Below, one piece after another: positions 20,365-28,747 of a DNA stretch of 64,000 nucleotides; the stretch's first letter is position 1; each line of letters starts with the position of its first letter. Origin of the DNA: Paenibacillus sp. DMB20 (lineage in GTDB: Bacteria > Bacillota > Bacilli > Paenibacillales > Paenibacillaceae). Made by a program: the position numbers and the translations under genes. Location of the stretch: positions 47,601-111,600 of the forward strand of contig NZ_LAZU01000001.1 of NCBI RefSeq assembly GCF_000987955.1, read 5' to 3'. Under the pieces are notes generated by a model. That model was not told the DNA's origin, made no database searches, and saw only the letters and a list, made by a program, of their open reading frames with translations.

Positions 20365-20394
20365 AAAAAACCGCTACCGAAAGAACGGCAGCGG
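20365..20394 (-). terminator. Terminator after M32 carboxypeptidase
   Basis: Minus strand CCGCTGCCG, six-base loop, CGGTAGCGG, then TTTTTT (pairing 20386-20394 with 20371-20379). It lies 25 nt beyond the stop of the peptidase gene. Confidence 0.88.
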
Positions 20395-20418
20395 CTGTTG
20401 ACTTAAATCTTATGTTGA

Positions 20419-21936
20419 TTAAATCTTATAAATTTCCTTATATTTCTCTTCCAGATAATCCGCCAGATAATCCGGATTCAGCTCCTCGCCCGTTACGCGC
20501 AGAACGATCTCGGCCGGCGTCTCGCTTTTGCCGTATTTGTGAATTTTATCGGTGAGCCATTCCTTGATCGGGGCCAGCTCCCCTTTTTCAATCAAACCGT
20601 CGAGATTCGGGATTTCTTTGCGCATGGTGTTCATGAACTGGGCGGCATACATATTGCCGAGGGAGTAAGAAGCGAAATAGCCGAAGTCGCCGCCGGACCA
20701 GTGAACGTCCTGCAGAACCCCCATTCCGTCATTCGGAGGCACAATGCCCAGGTATTCCTTGTATTTCGCGTTCCAGACCTCAGGCAGATCTTTGACCGAC
20801 AAGCCTTCGTTGAACAGCATTTTCTCGATTTCATAACGAATAATAATATGCAGATTATAGGTCAGTTCGTCCGCTTCGATCCGGATCAGGGAGTTTTCCA
20901 CCTTGTTCACGGCACGGTAAAATTGCTCGGTATCAATACCCGCAAACTGTTCAGGGAAATGTTGCTGCAAGTCGCCGAAATAGCGATGCCAAAATGCACG
21001 GCTGCGTCCGATCATATTTTCCCACAAACGGGACTGGGATTCGTGGATGCCCATAGAGGTTCCGCCGGACAGGGGCGTTCCTTCAAGTTCCTTGTCCACG
21101 TTTTGCTCGTACAGGGCATGTCCGCCCTCATGCAGGGAGCTGAATACGGCGCTTGTCACGTCATCCTGCAAATAATTCGTCGTGATCCGAACGTCGCCGG
21201 TATTTAGGCCGGTCGCAAACGGGTGAACGCTTTCGTCAAGGCGTCCGGCTTCAAAGTCATACCCCATTTGTTCCAAAATAAACAAGCCGAATTTCTCCTG
21301 CTGTACCTTGTCGAACAATTGGTTCAAAAATCCGGTTTCCGGCTTGTTCGGGGATTCCTGAATCGCTTTGACGAGCGGTACGAGACGTTCGCGCAAACGG
21401 GCAAACACCTGATCCAGCTTAGCTACGGTCGTGTCCGGTTCGTACATGTCGAGCAGCGTATCATAACGGGTGTCCTTCACGCCCCAGTAATCGATAAATT
21501 CCTGCTTAAAGGCGACGATGCGGCTCAAGAAAGGCTCAAAGCCGGCAAAATCGCCGTTCTTCTTCGCGTCCTCCCACATCGATTCCGATTGTGCCGCCAA
21601 AACGGTATATTCCTTGAATTTTTCTGCAGGAATCGACTTGCTGCGTTCATATTCTTTCCGGCATTCCTCCACCATGCGGCGGCTTCTTTCGTCAAGCTGC
21701 TCCAACGCTTCCGGTTTTCCGAAATATTGAAGCAACTGCCCCATCTCCTCGGAAGTTTGAAGTCTGAACGCCTCGGTGGAAAGCATGCCGATCGTCTCCG
21801 ATCGGGCCTCTACGCCTTTACGCGGCGCGCCCGTCCGAAGATCCCAGTGAAGAAGCCCAACGGCTTCAATATAACTCGATATTTTGCGGACCAGCTGTTG
21901 AAATTGATTCCATTGTCCTGCCAATTGTGCATCCAT
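20419..21936 (-). CDS. M32 family metallocarboxypeptidase
   Basis: 505-residue zinc carboxypeptidase of the thermostable carboxypeptidase Taq/YpwA family, cytoplasmic, releasing C-terminal residues from peptides. The zinc motif HEGGH is at residues 269-273 in SLHEGGHALYEQN, and the third-ligand motif GIHESQSRLWEN follows about 25 residues later. DXRXT-type segment DVRITTNY precedes it. Length is normal and the gene is intact. It is transcribed away from the plus-strand block that starts at 22081, sharing a 140-nt divergent promoter region. Confidence 0.95.
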   Translation of the reverse strand: MDAQLAGQWNQFQQLVRKISSYIEAVGLLHWDLRTGAPRKGVEARSETIGMLSTEAFRLQTSEEMGQLLQYFGKPEALEQLDERSRRMVEECRKEYERSKSIPAEKFKEYTVLAAQSESMWEDAKKNGDFAGFEPFLSRIVAFKQEFIDYWGVKDTRYDTLLDMYEPDTTVAKLDQVFARLRERLVPLVKAIQESPNKPETGFLNQLFDKVQQEKFGLFILEQMGYDFEAGRLDESVHPFATGLNTGDVRITTNYLQDDVTSAVFSSLHEGGHALYEQNVDKELEGTPLSGGTSMGIHESQSRLWENMIGRSRAFWHRYFGDLQQHFPEQFAGIDTEQFYRAVNKVENSLIRIEADELTYNLHIIIRYEIEKMLFNEGLSVKDLPEVWNAKYKEYLGIVPPNDGMGVLQDVHWSGGDFGYFASYSLGNMYAAQFMNTMRKEIPNLDGLIEKGELAPIKEWLTDKIHKYGKSETPAEIVLRVTGEELNPDYLADYLEEKYKEIYKI

Positions 21937-22080
21937 GAACGGTTCACCTGCTCTCTATGTATTTTTTAGCTTACTATTGATGATACTTTTATCGAGGTTT
22001 ATAATCAACTTTTAAGAGGTAGTTCAAATTTAAACAACAGGTTAAACCATTACGTATGAAGGAGTGTGTCTTTCGGAGCC

Positions 22081-22410
22081 ATGATGATTGAACTGACCCC
22101 ACAAGCGGAAAGAAAAATAAGAGACAAAATCGGCAGCAGGCCGGGCAGCCTCAGACTCATCTATGACACCGAGGGCTGCGGCTGTGCTGTGAATGGAATA
22201 CCCGGACTCCGCATTATCGACCAGCCGGAAGAAGACGATATGCCGCTCGAGAGCGGCGGGTCGGTAGCCATGTACATGAACCGAAGGCAGGAGGTCTTTT
22301 TCGAAGACAGAATGAAACTGGATGTTACGCCGGACCAGTACGCTTTCCGCCTGGACAGCGACGGCCAAACTTACGGAACGAACATTCAGATCATCGACGC
22401 GAGACGTTAA
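22081..22410 (+). CDS. HesB/YqkB-like iron-sulfur biosynthesis family protein
   Basis: About 110-residue protein of the HesB-like (IscA fold) family. It starts MMIELTPQAERKIRDKI and holds the single cysteine motif EGCGCAVNGIPGL, with a beta-rich C-terminus. Unlike true A-type scaffolds it lacks the C-terminal CGC, as in YqkB-type members. The start is uncertain: GTG at 22066 abuts AAGGAG, while ATG 22081 or 22084 has GGAG 2-5 nt upstream. A link to Fe-S assembly is inferred only. The carbonic anhydrase gene follows after 40 nt. Confidence 0.75.
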   Translation: MMIELTPQAERKIRDKIGSRPGSLRLIYDTEGCGCAVNGIPGLRIIDQPEEDDMPLESGGSVAMYMNRRQEVFFEDRMKLDVTPDQYAFRLDSDGQTYGTNIQIIDARR

Positions 22411-22450
22411 TCCGGTCAACCATTCATTTACCCAGGGAGGAACTATACTT

Positions 22451-23020
22451 ATGTCTACTCATCTTAGCAGCATTCTGGAGCACAATCGTAAATTCGTAGA
22501 AAACAAAGAATACGAAGCATATCTTACAAGCCGTTTTCCCGACAAAAGAATCATCATTATCACCTGTATGGACACCCGACTCGTCGAACTGCTTCCCAAA
22601 GCCATGAACTTCAAAAACGGCGACGTTAAAGTCATCAAGAATGCCGGAGGCATTATTTCCCAGCCGTTCGGAAGCGTAATGCGTTCCGTGATCGTCGCCC
22701 TTTACGAACTGAATGCCGATGAGGTCATCGTCGTCGGCCACCATGAATGCGGCATGGCGTCCCTGAACGCGGACCATGTTATCCAATCCATGAAGGAGCG
22801 AGGCATTTCGGACGAAGTGTTGTCCACGCTCGAGCATTCCGGCATCAAACTGACGAAATGGCTTCGTGGATTCGATAACATTACGTCAGCGGTCGAGAAC
22901 ACCGTAAGCATCATCAAAAACCATCCGCTGCTGCCGCCAAACATTCCGGTGCACGGCATGGTCATTCATCCGACAACCGGAGCTCTCGATCTGGTCGTCG
23001 ACGGTTACGAAAAAGAATAA
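22451..23020 (+). CDS. Beta-carbonic anhydrase, YtiB type
   Basis: 189-residue beta-class carbonic anhydrase interconverting CO2 and bicarbonate. Zinc ligands are Cys39 (in TCMDTR), His97 and Cys100 (in GHHECGM), with the Asp41-Arg43 dyad. The short C-terminus ending LVVDGYEKE is typical of the bacterial YtiB group. The ATG at 22451 has GGGAGG ten bases upstream. A strong terminator at 23041-23070 ends the unit begun by the HesB-like gene. Confidence 0.93.
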   Translation: MSTHLSSILEHNRKFVENKEYEAYLTSRFPDKRIIIITCMDTRLVELLPKAMNFKNGDVKVIKNAGGIISQPFGSVMRSVIVALYELNADEVIVVGHHECGMASLNADHVIQSMKERGISDEVLSTLEHSGIKLTKWLRGFDNITSAVENTVSIIKNHPLLPPNIPVHGMVIHPTTGALDLVVDGYEKE

Positions 23021-23040
23021 TTCGGTAAAGAATTTGATAA

Positions 23041-23070
23041 GCATGGGCCCCTTGGGTCCATGCTTTTTTT
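23041..23070 (+). terminator. Terminator after carbonic anhydrase
   Basis: GCATGGGCCC and GGGTCCATGC pair around a three-base loop (23041-23050 with 23054-23063) and are followed by seven T. It lies 20 nt past the stop. Confidence 0.92.
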
Positions 23071-23177
23071 GGATTCCCGGGTCAATGAATATAATGACGC
23101 TCTCTTAAAAATGTTCATCGTCACTTGGGGCAACGCGGCAAAATCCTTTTCTGACAGGCGGGAAAAACGGGTGCAGT

Positions 23178-23206
23178 TGTCAAACCATACAGTTTCAGTG
23201 TACACT
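23178..23206 (+). promoter_or_regulatory. Promoter of the PadR gene with palindromic operator
   Basis: TTGTCA (23178-23183), 17 nt, then TACACT (23201-23206), a good sigma-A promoter. The perfect palindrome AGTGTACACT (23197-23206) covers the -10 element. PadR proteins usually repress their own gene by binding such dyads, so this is a candidate operator. Confidence 0.55.
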
Positions 23207-23282
23207 TTTAGTTAACGGACCTGACTACGAAAATGAAGCCGTTTTTGTTGGTTCGCGATCAAGTTTCAAAGGGGTCATGCAC

Positions 23283-23837
23283 ATGAACACGTTGTCATAC
23301 GGCCTGCTGGGTCTGCTGGCGCGAAGGGAGTCCTCCGGTTACGAGCTTATGCTCCGAATCCAGCCATTTTGGCAGGCAAAGCATAGTCAGATTTACCCCC
23401 TGCTTGCCCGAATGGAGGAGAAGCAGCTTCTAAGCTCCTACTGGGTCCCGCAAAGCGATAAGCCCGACAAGAAGATTTATGCCATTACGGAAACCGGGCT
23501 ACAGAAGCTTCGCGATTGGATGTATCAACCGATTGCTCCCTCCGTCACGAAAGACGAGCTTTCCTTGCGCACCTTCTCCCTCTGGCTGACCGAAATCGGC
23601 ATCGCCGTTGATATCTATGAGGAACGGCGGGGGCTTTATCTGGAAAAGAAACGTTATTTCGAAGGGATTCTTCAAGGCATCCCGGCCGACAAATGCGTCT
23701 GCGGCAGCAAGGAGTTCAGCAATTACATCCTTGCCACCAAAGGCCTGATGATGGCCGAGACCGAATTGAAATGGTGCGAATGGGTTCTGGAGCTCCTTAA
23801 GCGGCACCGTATGCAGCCAACGGCAGAGCATGCTTAA
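23283..23837 (+). CDS. PadR family transcriptional regulator
   Basis: 184-residue PadR-type repressor with an N-terminal winged helix (LSYGLLGLLARRESSGYEL, then HSQIYPLLARMEEKQLL and the wing around KKIYAITETG) and a C-terminal helical dimerisation domain with two Cys in DKCVCGSKEF. ATGs occur at 23277 and 23283; the second is better spaced from AAAGGGG. The promoter at 23178-23206 has a palindrome over its -10. The next genes, a small membrane protein and YxcD, may be its targets, but a PadR site before them is not certain. Confidence 0.9.
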   Translation: MNTLSYGLLGLLARRESSGYELMLRIQPFWQAKHSQIYPLLARMEEKQLLSSYWVPQSDKPDKKIYAITETGLQKLRDWMYQPIAPSVTKDELSLRTFSLWLTEIGIAVDIYEERRGLYLEKKRYFEGILQGIPADKCVCGSKEFSNYILATKGLMMAETELKWCEWVLELLKRHRMQPTAEHA

Positions 23838-23924
23838 AATTTTTGGAACTTCATCATGGTTCGTCCGTAGTACTGTCCGAGACACGAAAATTTCAAAAAT
23901 CACTGGGAGGTTCAACAGAACACA

Positions 23925-24353
23925 ATGAAAAAATTACTTGCCATTTTTGTATTGCTTACCATGTTCCTGGTAACCATCGCTCCGGATTCCGTTGATGCAA
24001 GAAGAGGCGGCGGCGGATTCAGCTCCGGTAAGAAAACCTACCAATCCAATCCGACTAAAAAATCCGACAACGTTCAGCAATCCACCAATAAATCCAATTC
24101 AGCCGGAACGAGCGGAGTTAACCAAAAACGCGGATTTTTCAGCGGCGGCTTGATGAAGGGCCTTATGATCGGCGGTCTTGCCGGAATGCTGTTCGGCAGC
24201 ATGTTTGCCGGCATGGGCTTCTTGGGCAACATTCTGGGCTTGATCATTAACCTTCTCGCCGTTTGGGTACTTATCATGGTGATCATGGCGATCGTTCGAA
24301 CCGTGAAAAAGAATCGCCGCCGCGAGGCCGACCACCGGGACGGGCGGTACTAA
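23925..24353 (+). CDS. Small secreted or membrane protein with Gly-rich helix
   Basis: 142-residue protein of unknown function. A signal peptide covers about residues 1-26 (ends VDA, cleavage before RRGGGG). A Ser/Asn/Lys-rich stretch follows, then a Gly/Met-rich segment (LMIGGLAGMLFGSMF), a hydrophobic helix at about 105-125, and a basic tail. The glycine-rich part resembles the N-terminal region of Tim44-like bacterial membrane proteins, but the Tim44 domain itself is absent. GGGAGG stands an unusually far 14 nt before the ATG. It ends 3 nt before yxcD, so the two are cotranscribed. Confidence 0.8.
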   Translation: MKKLLAIFVLLTMFLVTIAPDSVDARRGGGGFSSGKKTYQSNPTKKSDNVQQSTNKSNSAGTSGVNQKRGFFSGGLMKGLMIGGLAGMLFGSMFAGMGFLGNILGLIINLLAVWVLIMVIMAIVRTVKKNRRREADHRDGRY

Positions 24354-24356
24354 TCC

Positions 24357-24635
24357 ATGATTCTGAGCATGGACGAAATCATCAATGCGGTCTGCCTCCA
24401 TCAGGCGGAACGCAAAGGCGTAAGGCCAACGGACGTTACGGTTGAGCTGAGCTGGGAGGAAGATACCGGATTTACGGCTGAGGTATGGGTCAACGACCGA
24501 AGCCAGTATTTGATCGAGGCCAACCTGATCGAAGCGATCCTGCGTTATCTGTATTCCGAATACAATATTCGGGCTTACCGCGACCAGGTAAGACTCGAGT
24601 TGGAGGATGAAATTATTGCTGTCGTTCAGCAGTAG
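24357..24635 (+). CDS. YxcD family protein (DUF2653)
   Basis: 92-residue cytoplasmic protein of the DUF2653/YxcD family; function unknown. It starts MILSMDEIINAVCLHQAERK and contains the conserved core WEEDTGFTAEVWV followed by IEAILRYLYSEY. It follows the membrane-protein gene by 3 nt, which suggests a functional pair. A bidirectional terminator lies just after. Confidence 0.85.
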   Translation: MILSMDEIINAVCLHQAERKGVRPTDVTVELSWEEDTGFTAEVWVNDRSQYLIEANLIEAILRYLYSEYNIRAYRDQVRLELEDEIIAVVQQ

Positions 24636-24656
24636 ATCCTCCTTGAACACATAAAA

Positions 24657-24692
24657 GAAGCCGTTCTCCGGATGGGGAACGGCTTCTTTTTT
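24657..24692 (+). terminator. Terminator after yxcD
   Basis: GAAGCCGTTC (24657-24666) pairs with GAACGGCTTC (24677-24686) and is followed by six T. The A-rich 5' side makes it usable in both directions. It overwrites the downstream end of the histidine phosphatase relic on the opposite strand. Confidence 0.88.
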
Positions 24693-25019
24693 GATGTCCT
24701 TGTATATTCCCCTTCCCAGTCCCCGAAATTTAACTCCTTGAGCCGTTTATCCAATTTCAGCGATATATTCCTGCCATGCAAAATGGTATCGGCCGTGTGC
24801 TCGCCCTATCGCTTGTGCTGCTGTAAGCGGCGATAAACGGAATGTCTTTCAAGTTTCGCCATGACGGACCAAATAGAAGGTAAGCTTCATTCCACCTTTT
24901 TCCGCATAGCTTGGATCGCCGACTTTCAATACTCTGAAGCTGCCGTCCTTCCACTGTATGGTGGTTACACTGGAATTCGGCAAGCCGCCTTTGTTCCAAC
25001 CCCAACAGTTAGGATCAAG
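24692..25019 (-). pseudogene. Rearranged histidine phosphatase (phosphoglycerate mutase-like) relic
   Basis: Minus-strand reading from 25019 gives a C-terminal family segment (GGLPNSSVTTIQWKDGSF, then VLKVGDPSYAEKGG), immediately followed in the same frame by an N-terminal one (MKLTFYLVRHGET with the catalytic His motif RHGE). A stop comes next. After an internal deletion the text resumes in other frames as LKDIPFIAAYSSTSDRA and then HTADTILHGRN, RLKELNFGDWEGEYTRTS, with one base missing near 24809-24814. So the end of one copy is joined to the start of another: either two decayed tandem copies or a rearrangement. No functional product is possible. Confidence 0.8.
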
Positions 25020-25026
25020 CGAAAAT

Positions 25027-25050
25027 AAAAAAAAGCTCCAAACGGAGCAT
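25027..25050 (-). terminator. Terminator after the isomerase operon
   Basis: Minus strand GCTCC, loop GTTT, GGAGC (25044-25048 with 25035-25039) followed by eight T. It lies 15 nt past the stop of the TIM-barrel gene and ends the seven-gene operon. Confidence 0.85.
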
Positions 25051-25064
25051 TTTGTTATCGAAAG

Positions 25065-26015
25065 TCACCTGCAATATTTATCTACCAAAGCCAGCGTGTA
25101 TTTGACGGATTGCTCGACACCCTTTTCCTGATCTTCAATCATTTTGTCCAACAGTTCTCCCGGCGGATTATAATAATCAAGCGGCTTGATAACAGACAGG
25201 TCGTAAGGTGGTTCTTCAACTTTATACACTCCTTCACCAACTGCGAGAACACCGCCCGCCCCCGGTTCTCTTTTAAAATGAACCGCGTAAGGGAAACACA
25301 TTTCTATATTGATCCGTGTCAATGCCGATTGCTCTACGAGAATTCTGAAAATTTGCTCCGTATCGATGTTGCCTGTCCCGACAGGAACGCCGCATACCCG
25401 GTAATCCTCGCCGTCATGGACGACGATATGGTCTTTAAAGTGGGTGGTGCATGCATACGGGGCAAGTTTTTTGACAGCTTCAACCGGGTCTTCCCATGCC
25501 ATCATGCTGTTTCCGGTGTCGCAATGCGCGCGGACCCAAGGGCTGCGGACTTCCTTGATGATTTGGATAACCTCGTCGGTCAGCTCTTCCTCATGGTTTT
25601 CAATAGCCAGTTTTATTCTGTATTTTTGCAGTAAAGGAACAATTTGTCGAATGTTTCCGGGTGCTTCTTTAAGCCTTTCCGCATCATATGTCCCCATGCA
25701 AACATAGGTCCGAATCACATCGGCTCCAATTCGATAGGCTGCTTCGATCACTTGTGCCAAGTGTGCCGGATCCGTGCCATTCGTATCGATTTCGGCAAAA
25801 AATCCGTACTTCCGAATTTCGGCCCTTACCCTTTCGAGATATTCCGGTTCGAACGATTCGAGCGTCCCCCAACCGGGAAGTCCCGGCCACTTTACAATAT
25901 TGATCATGACTCCGTCCAAGCCAAGCTCGGCCGTCTTTTGGATAAATTGAAAAATATCCATGCGCCCGGTCATAAACTGCAGATGATAGCTCTCCGTTTC
26001 TAATCCGATTTTCAT
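25065..26015 (-). CDS. Sugar phosphate isomerase/epimerase-like TIM-barrel protein
   Basis: 316-residue member of the xylose-isomerase-like AP endonuclease-2 TIM-barrel superfamily. Metal-site residues are seen in LAIENHEE (Glu), RAHCDTGNSMM (His, Asp), THFKDHIV (His) and INIEMCFP (Glu). Enzymes of this type isomerise or epimerise sugars, inosose or keto-acids. The gene is intact and closes the operon started by the binding protein at 31545, 18 nt after the HAD gene. Its substrate is probably derived from what the importer brings in. Confidence 0.82.
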   Translation of the reverse strand: MKIGLETESYHLQFMTGRMDIFQFIQKTAELGLDGVMINIVKWPGLPGWGTLESFEPEYLERVRAEIRKYGFFAEIDTNGTDPAHLAQVIEAAYRIGADVIRTYVCMGTYDAERLKEAPGNIRQIVPLLQKYRIKLAIENHEEELTDEVIQIIKEVRSPWVRAHCDTGNSMMAWEDPVEAVKKLAPYACTTHFKDHIVVHDGEDYRVCGVPVGTGNIDTEQIFRILVEQSALTRINIEMCFPYAVHFKREPGAGGVLAVGEGVYKVEEPPYDLSVIKPLDYYNPPGELLDKMIEDQEKGVEQSVKYTLALVDKYCR

Positions 26016-26033
26016 TTTTACTTGCCCCCCATC

Positions 26034-26882
26034 TTATTCCAAACGTTCCGAATCATGTTCATAAAAAATGGAAAGTTTGCCATATCCCCGAACGAGTCGT
26101 TCTTTGGATTGGTAGTCTTCATTCTGCCATATCAAGCGGCCGTTCTCAGACACGATGTCTCCAACGGAGCCGATTACATGATCCGCCAATTCCTTGAGAT
26201 CGGACGCTCCGCTAACGCCGGAGAGAACGCCGATCGCAAGCCCTGCTGAACCGTTTCGGGCAAAAAGCAGGTCCACCACGGTATCCCCCGCAACGGCCAC
26301 TTCTTCCGTACGAAGTCCGGCAATCCCGCAAAAAGCGTGAAACATGCCAGCATTCGGCTTCTTCTCATAGTGATCGGATGTACCAATAAAGTCAAAATAA
26401 GAGCGTATACCGATTTTATCCAGGAAGAAAAGCGTCGATTCCAGGTCGTCCGCCGTCGCAATGCCGATTTTCAACCCATGCCGGCGAAGCTGCTCAAGCA
26501 GGAAGCTCAAATCCGTTGTCGGCGTCAAAAACTCCCGATTTTCCTTGGTCAATCGGTAAAGTTCATCGGTTAACCAGTCATGTAATCGATCCAGCCTTTC
26601 CGGACCTACATGTTTTCCCTGCAACACGTAAATAAATGCTTCCGAAATATCCTTTGTTGTTCCGCTTGCGAGTATGCCATCCGGGACTACTTCGTTCTCA
26701 TGCAAACCGATGGAGTCCAGCAGATCTGCTTTTACTCCCCTATCGTTGTCCAGGCCCAAATCTTCCAGCAAACGATCAACCATCTGTGTGCCGATCCGTA
26801 CCCAACTGGAATGGAAGTCCATGAGCGTGCCGTCTTTATCGAATAAAATACCCTTGATCCGTTTCAATGTATGTTCACCCAT
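26034..26882 (-). CDS. HAD family hydrolase
   Basis: 282-residue HAD phosphatase, subfamily I with a helical cap. Motif I is ILFDKDGTLMDF with both aspartates, motif II is IGIATADD (Thr), motif III Lys is in YEKKPNAGMFHAF, and motif IV is VAVAGDTVVDLLFARN. It probably removes phosphate from a small phosphorylated metabolite. An alternative TTG start 15 nt downstream is possible because the binding site is weak. It is followed by the isomerase and preceded by the DeoR regulator within one operon. Confidence 0.85.
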   Translation of the reverse strand: MGEHTLKRIKGILFDKDGTLMDFHSSWVRIGTQMVDRLLEDLGLDNDRGVKADLLDSIGLHENEVVPDGILASGTTKDISEAFIYVLQGKHVGPERLDRLHDWLTDELYRLTKENREFLTPTTDLSFLLEQLRRHGLKIGIATADDLESTLFFLDKIGIRSYFDFIGTSDHYEKKPNAGMFHAFCGIAGLRTEEVAVAGDTVVDLLFARNGSAGLAIGVLSGVSGASDLKELADHVIGSVGDIVSENGRLIWQNEDYQSKERLVRGYGKLSIFYEHDSERLE

Positions 26883-26907
26883 CCTGTTGTTTTCTGTCTT
26901 TATTTCG

Positions 26908-27703
26908 TCAACGTTCGGATTCTTCTCCGTCCGGCAAGAGCCAATCGATGTTTTCCAGATAAGGCTTCCACAACGGCGGCGCAGACTGGTCGCAAACGAC
27001 GACGTCTATTTGTTTCAACGATGTGACTTTGCATAGAGCCTCTACCCCGATCTTGGAATGATCCGCTACTATTATTTTTTTCTTTTGCTGCCAGCAGCAT
27101 CTTCCCGGATATGCCCGAATCCTCCATGGCATATTCCGTAATGCCAGAGAGAGAGATTCCCCCTGGGGAAATAAACGCTTTGTTCACGCAAAATAGTTCC
27201 ATCATTTTTTCGCATACGGTACCGTTCGCCGAATATTGCTCCGCATTCAGTTCCCCTCCGAGCAGGATCACCTTGCCGTGAAACAAGCCCTGGTTCAGGG
27301 AGTCCATTAACGCTTTTGCGGTTGGTACAGAGTTGGTTATAACGGTTACTTTACTCACACCGCGAATCTCTTGAGCCATTGCCAGAATCGTCGTGCCGCC
27401 GCTCATTGCAATCGTATCCCCGTCTTTCACCAATTGAGCCGCTCTGAAAGCAACCTTCCTTTTTTCCTCCAGATTCACTTGTTTTCGCTGATAAAATGGC
27501 GGCTCTCCCAGTTGGAAATTGATTTTGACGGCTCCGCCGTGTACTCGCTTGAGCAGCCCTTCTTTCTCCAGCACGTCCAGGTCGCGGCGAATCGTCTCCA
27601 TGGACACGTCAAGCTGGCGGGCTAACTCCGACGCATTTACCTTGCCGCTCGCCTGCAGCTGGTCAAGAATCGCGGTTTTCCTCTCAACAGCTAACACTGA
27701 CAT
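26908..27703 (-). CDS. DeoR/GlpR family transcriptional regulator (one frameshift)
   Basis: About 264-residue regulator. The N-terminal HTH has the DeoR signature VNASELARQLDVSMETIRRDL and the wing KRVHGGAV; the C-terminal DeoRC sensor domain binds phosphorylated sugars in this family. T7 at 27075-27081 carries one extra base; removing it joins LLAAKEK to IIVADHSKIGVEAL and gives the normal C-terminus ending DGEESER. It lies inside the transport operon, 15 nt after the ATPase gene, and presumably senses a metabolite of the imported compound. Confidence 0.88.
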
Positions 27704-27718
27704 ATGCTTCTCTCGCCC

Positions 27719-28747
27719 CTATTCCAATAAAGTACATGCCGCTTCCGGAATCCGCACTTCGATTAGCAATCCCTCGTCCAATATCTTTTTGTGAGGAACG
27801 TTAAGCTCGTCAATCGTCAAGTTAACATCCTGCGCCTGAACCTGGTACCGACGAACATTGCCGCGAACCGTTACGCTCGAGATATTCCCTTCCAGCCGAA
27901 TTCCGGGCTCCGATGGCTTCGATGGCGCTTCACCGTTCGGGTAAAGTTCCATGACCTCGGGGCGGATCGCATACGTTCCAAAAGAAACAGAGCGCCCTGA
28001 CAAGCGGAATATGTCTCGATCCGTCAATACGTTATAGCTTCCGATAAAACGCGCGACAAACTCATTTTTCGGAGAAGCATAAATATTCTCCGGTTTGCCT
28101 TGCTGGGCAATTTCTCCTGCATTCATAATAAATATGCGATCCGATATCGTCATCGCTTCTTCTTGATCATGCGTGACAAAAATCATCGTCATCTTCAGAT
28201 CCCGCTGAATGTTGCGCAGTTCACTCTGCAAGTTCTTTCTGATTTTCGCGTCAAGTGCACTTAGCGGCTCGTCCAGCAGCAGAATATCCGGTTCGGTGAC
28301 GAGCGCTCTGGCCAAAGCCACTCGCTGCTGCTGTCCGCCGGATAGCTGATGCGGATAAGCTGACTCTTTCCCGGACAAATGTACCATTTCAATCGTTTGG
28401 TTCACCTTGTTTGCGATTTCTTCGAGCGCCATTTTACGCATTTTAAGTCCGAAAGCGATGTTGTCGAAAACAGTCATGTTGGGAAACAGGGCATACGACT
28501 GAAAAACCATGCCTACATTTCGACGCTGCGGAGGCAGCAGGGAAATATCGTTTCCGTTCACGCGGATCGACCCGCCATCCAGTGTTTCCAATCCGGCAAT
28601 GCAGCGCAATAACGTACTTTTACCACACCCGCTAGGTCCGAGTAACGTAACAAGCTCTCCTTGTTCTACCTGAAGGGATACTTTCTGCAGGACGACAGAA
28701 TCCGCGTATTGCTTTATCGCTCCATCAATTTGTACGTAGCTCATCAT
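27719..28747 (-). CDS. ABC transporter ATP-binding protein, PotA/FbpC/PhnT type
   Basis: 342-residue ATPase with a C-terminal TOBE-like regulatory domain (about residues 240-342). Walker A GPSGCGKST, Q-loop VFQSYALFPNMTV, signature LSGGQQQRVALARAL, Walker B LLLDEPLSALD and IFVTHDQEEA are all present. Members import spermidine, iron, or 2-aminoethylphosphonate. The start overlaps the upstream permease stop by ATGA (28744-28747). Confidence 0.92.
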   Translation of the reverse strand: MMSYVQIDGAIKQYADSVVLQKVSLQVEQGELVTLLGPSGCGKSTLLRCIAGLETLDGGSIRVNGNDISLLPPQRRNVGMVFQSYALFPNMTVFDNIAFGLKMRKMALEEIANKVNQTIEMVHLSGKESAYPHQLSGGQQQRVALARALVTEPDILLLDEPLSALDAKIRKNLQSELRNIQRDLKMTMIFVTHDQEEAMTISDRIFIMNAGEIAQQGKPENIYASPKNEFVARFIGSYNVLTDRDIFRLSGRSVSFGTYAIRPEVMELYPNGEAPSKPSEPGIRLEGNISSVTVRGNVRRYQVQAQDVNLTIDELNVPHKKILDEGLLIEVRIPEAACTLLE

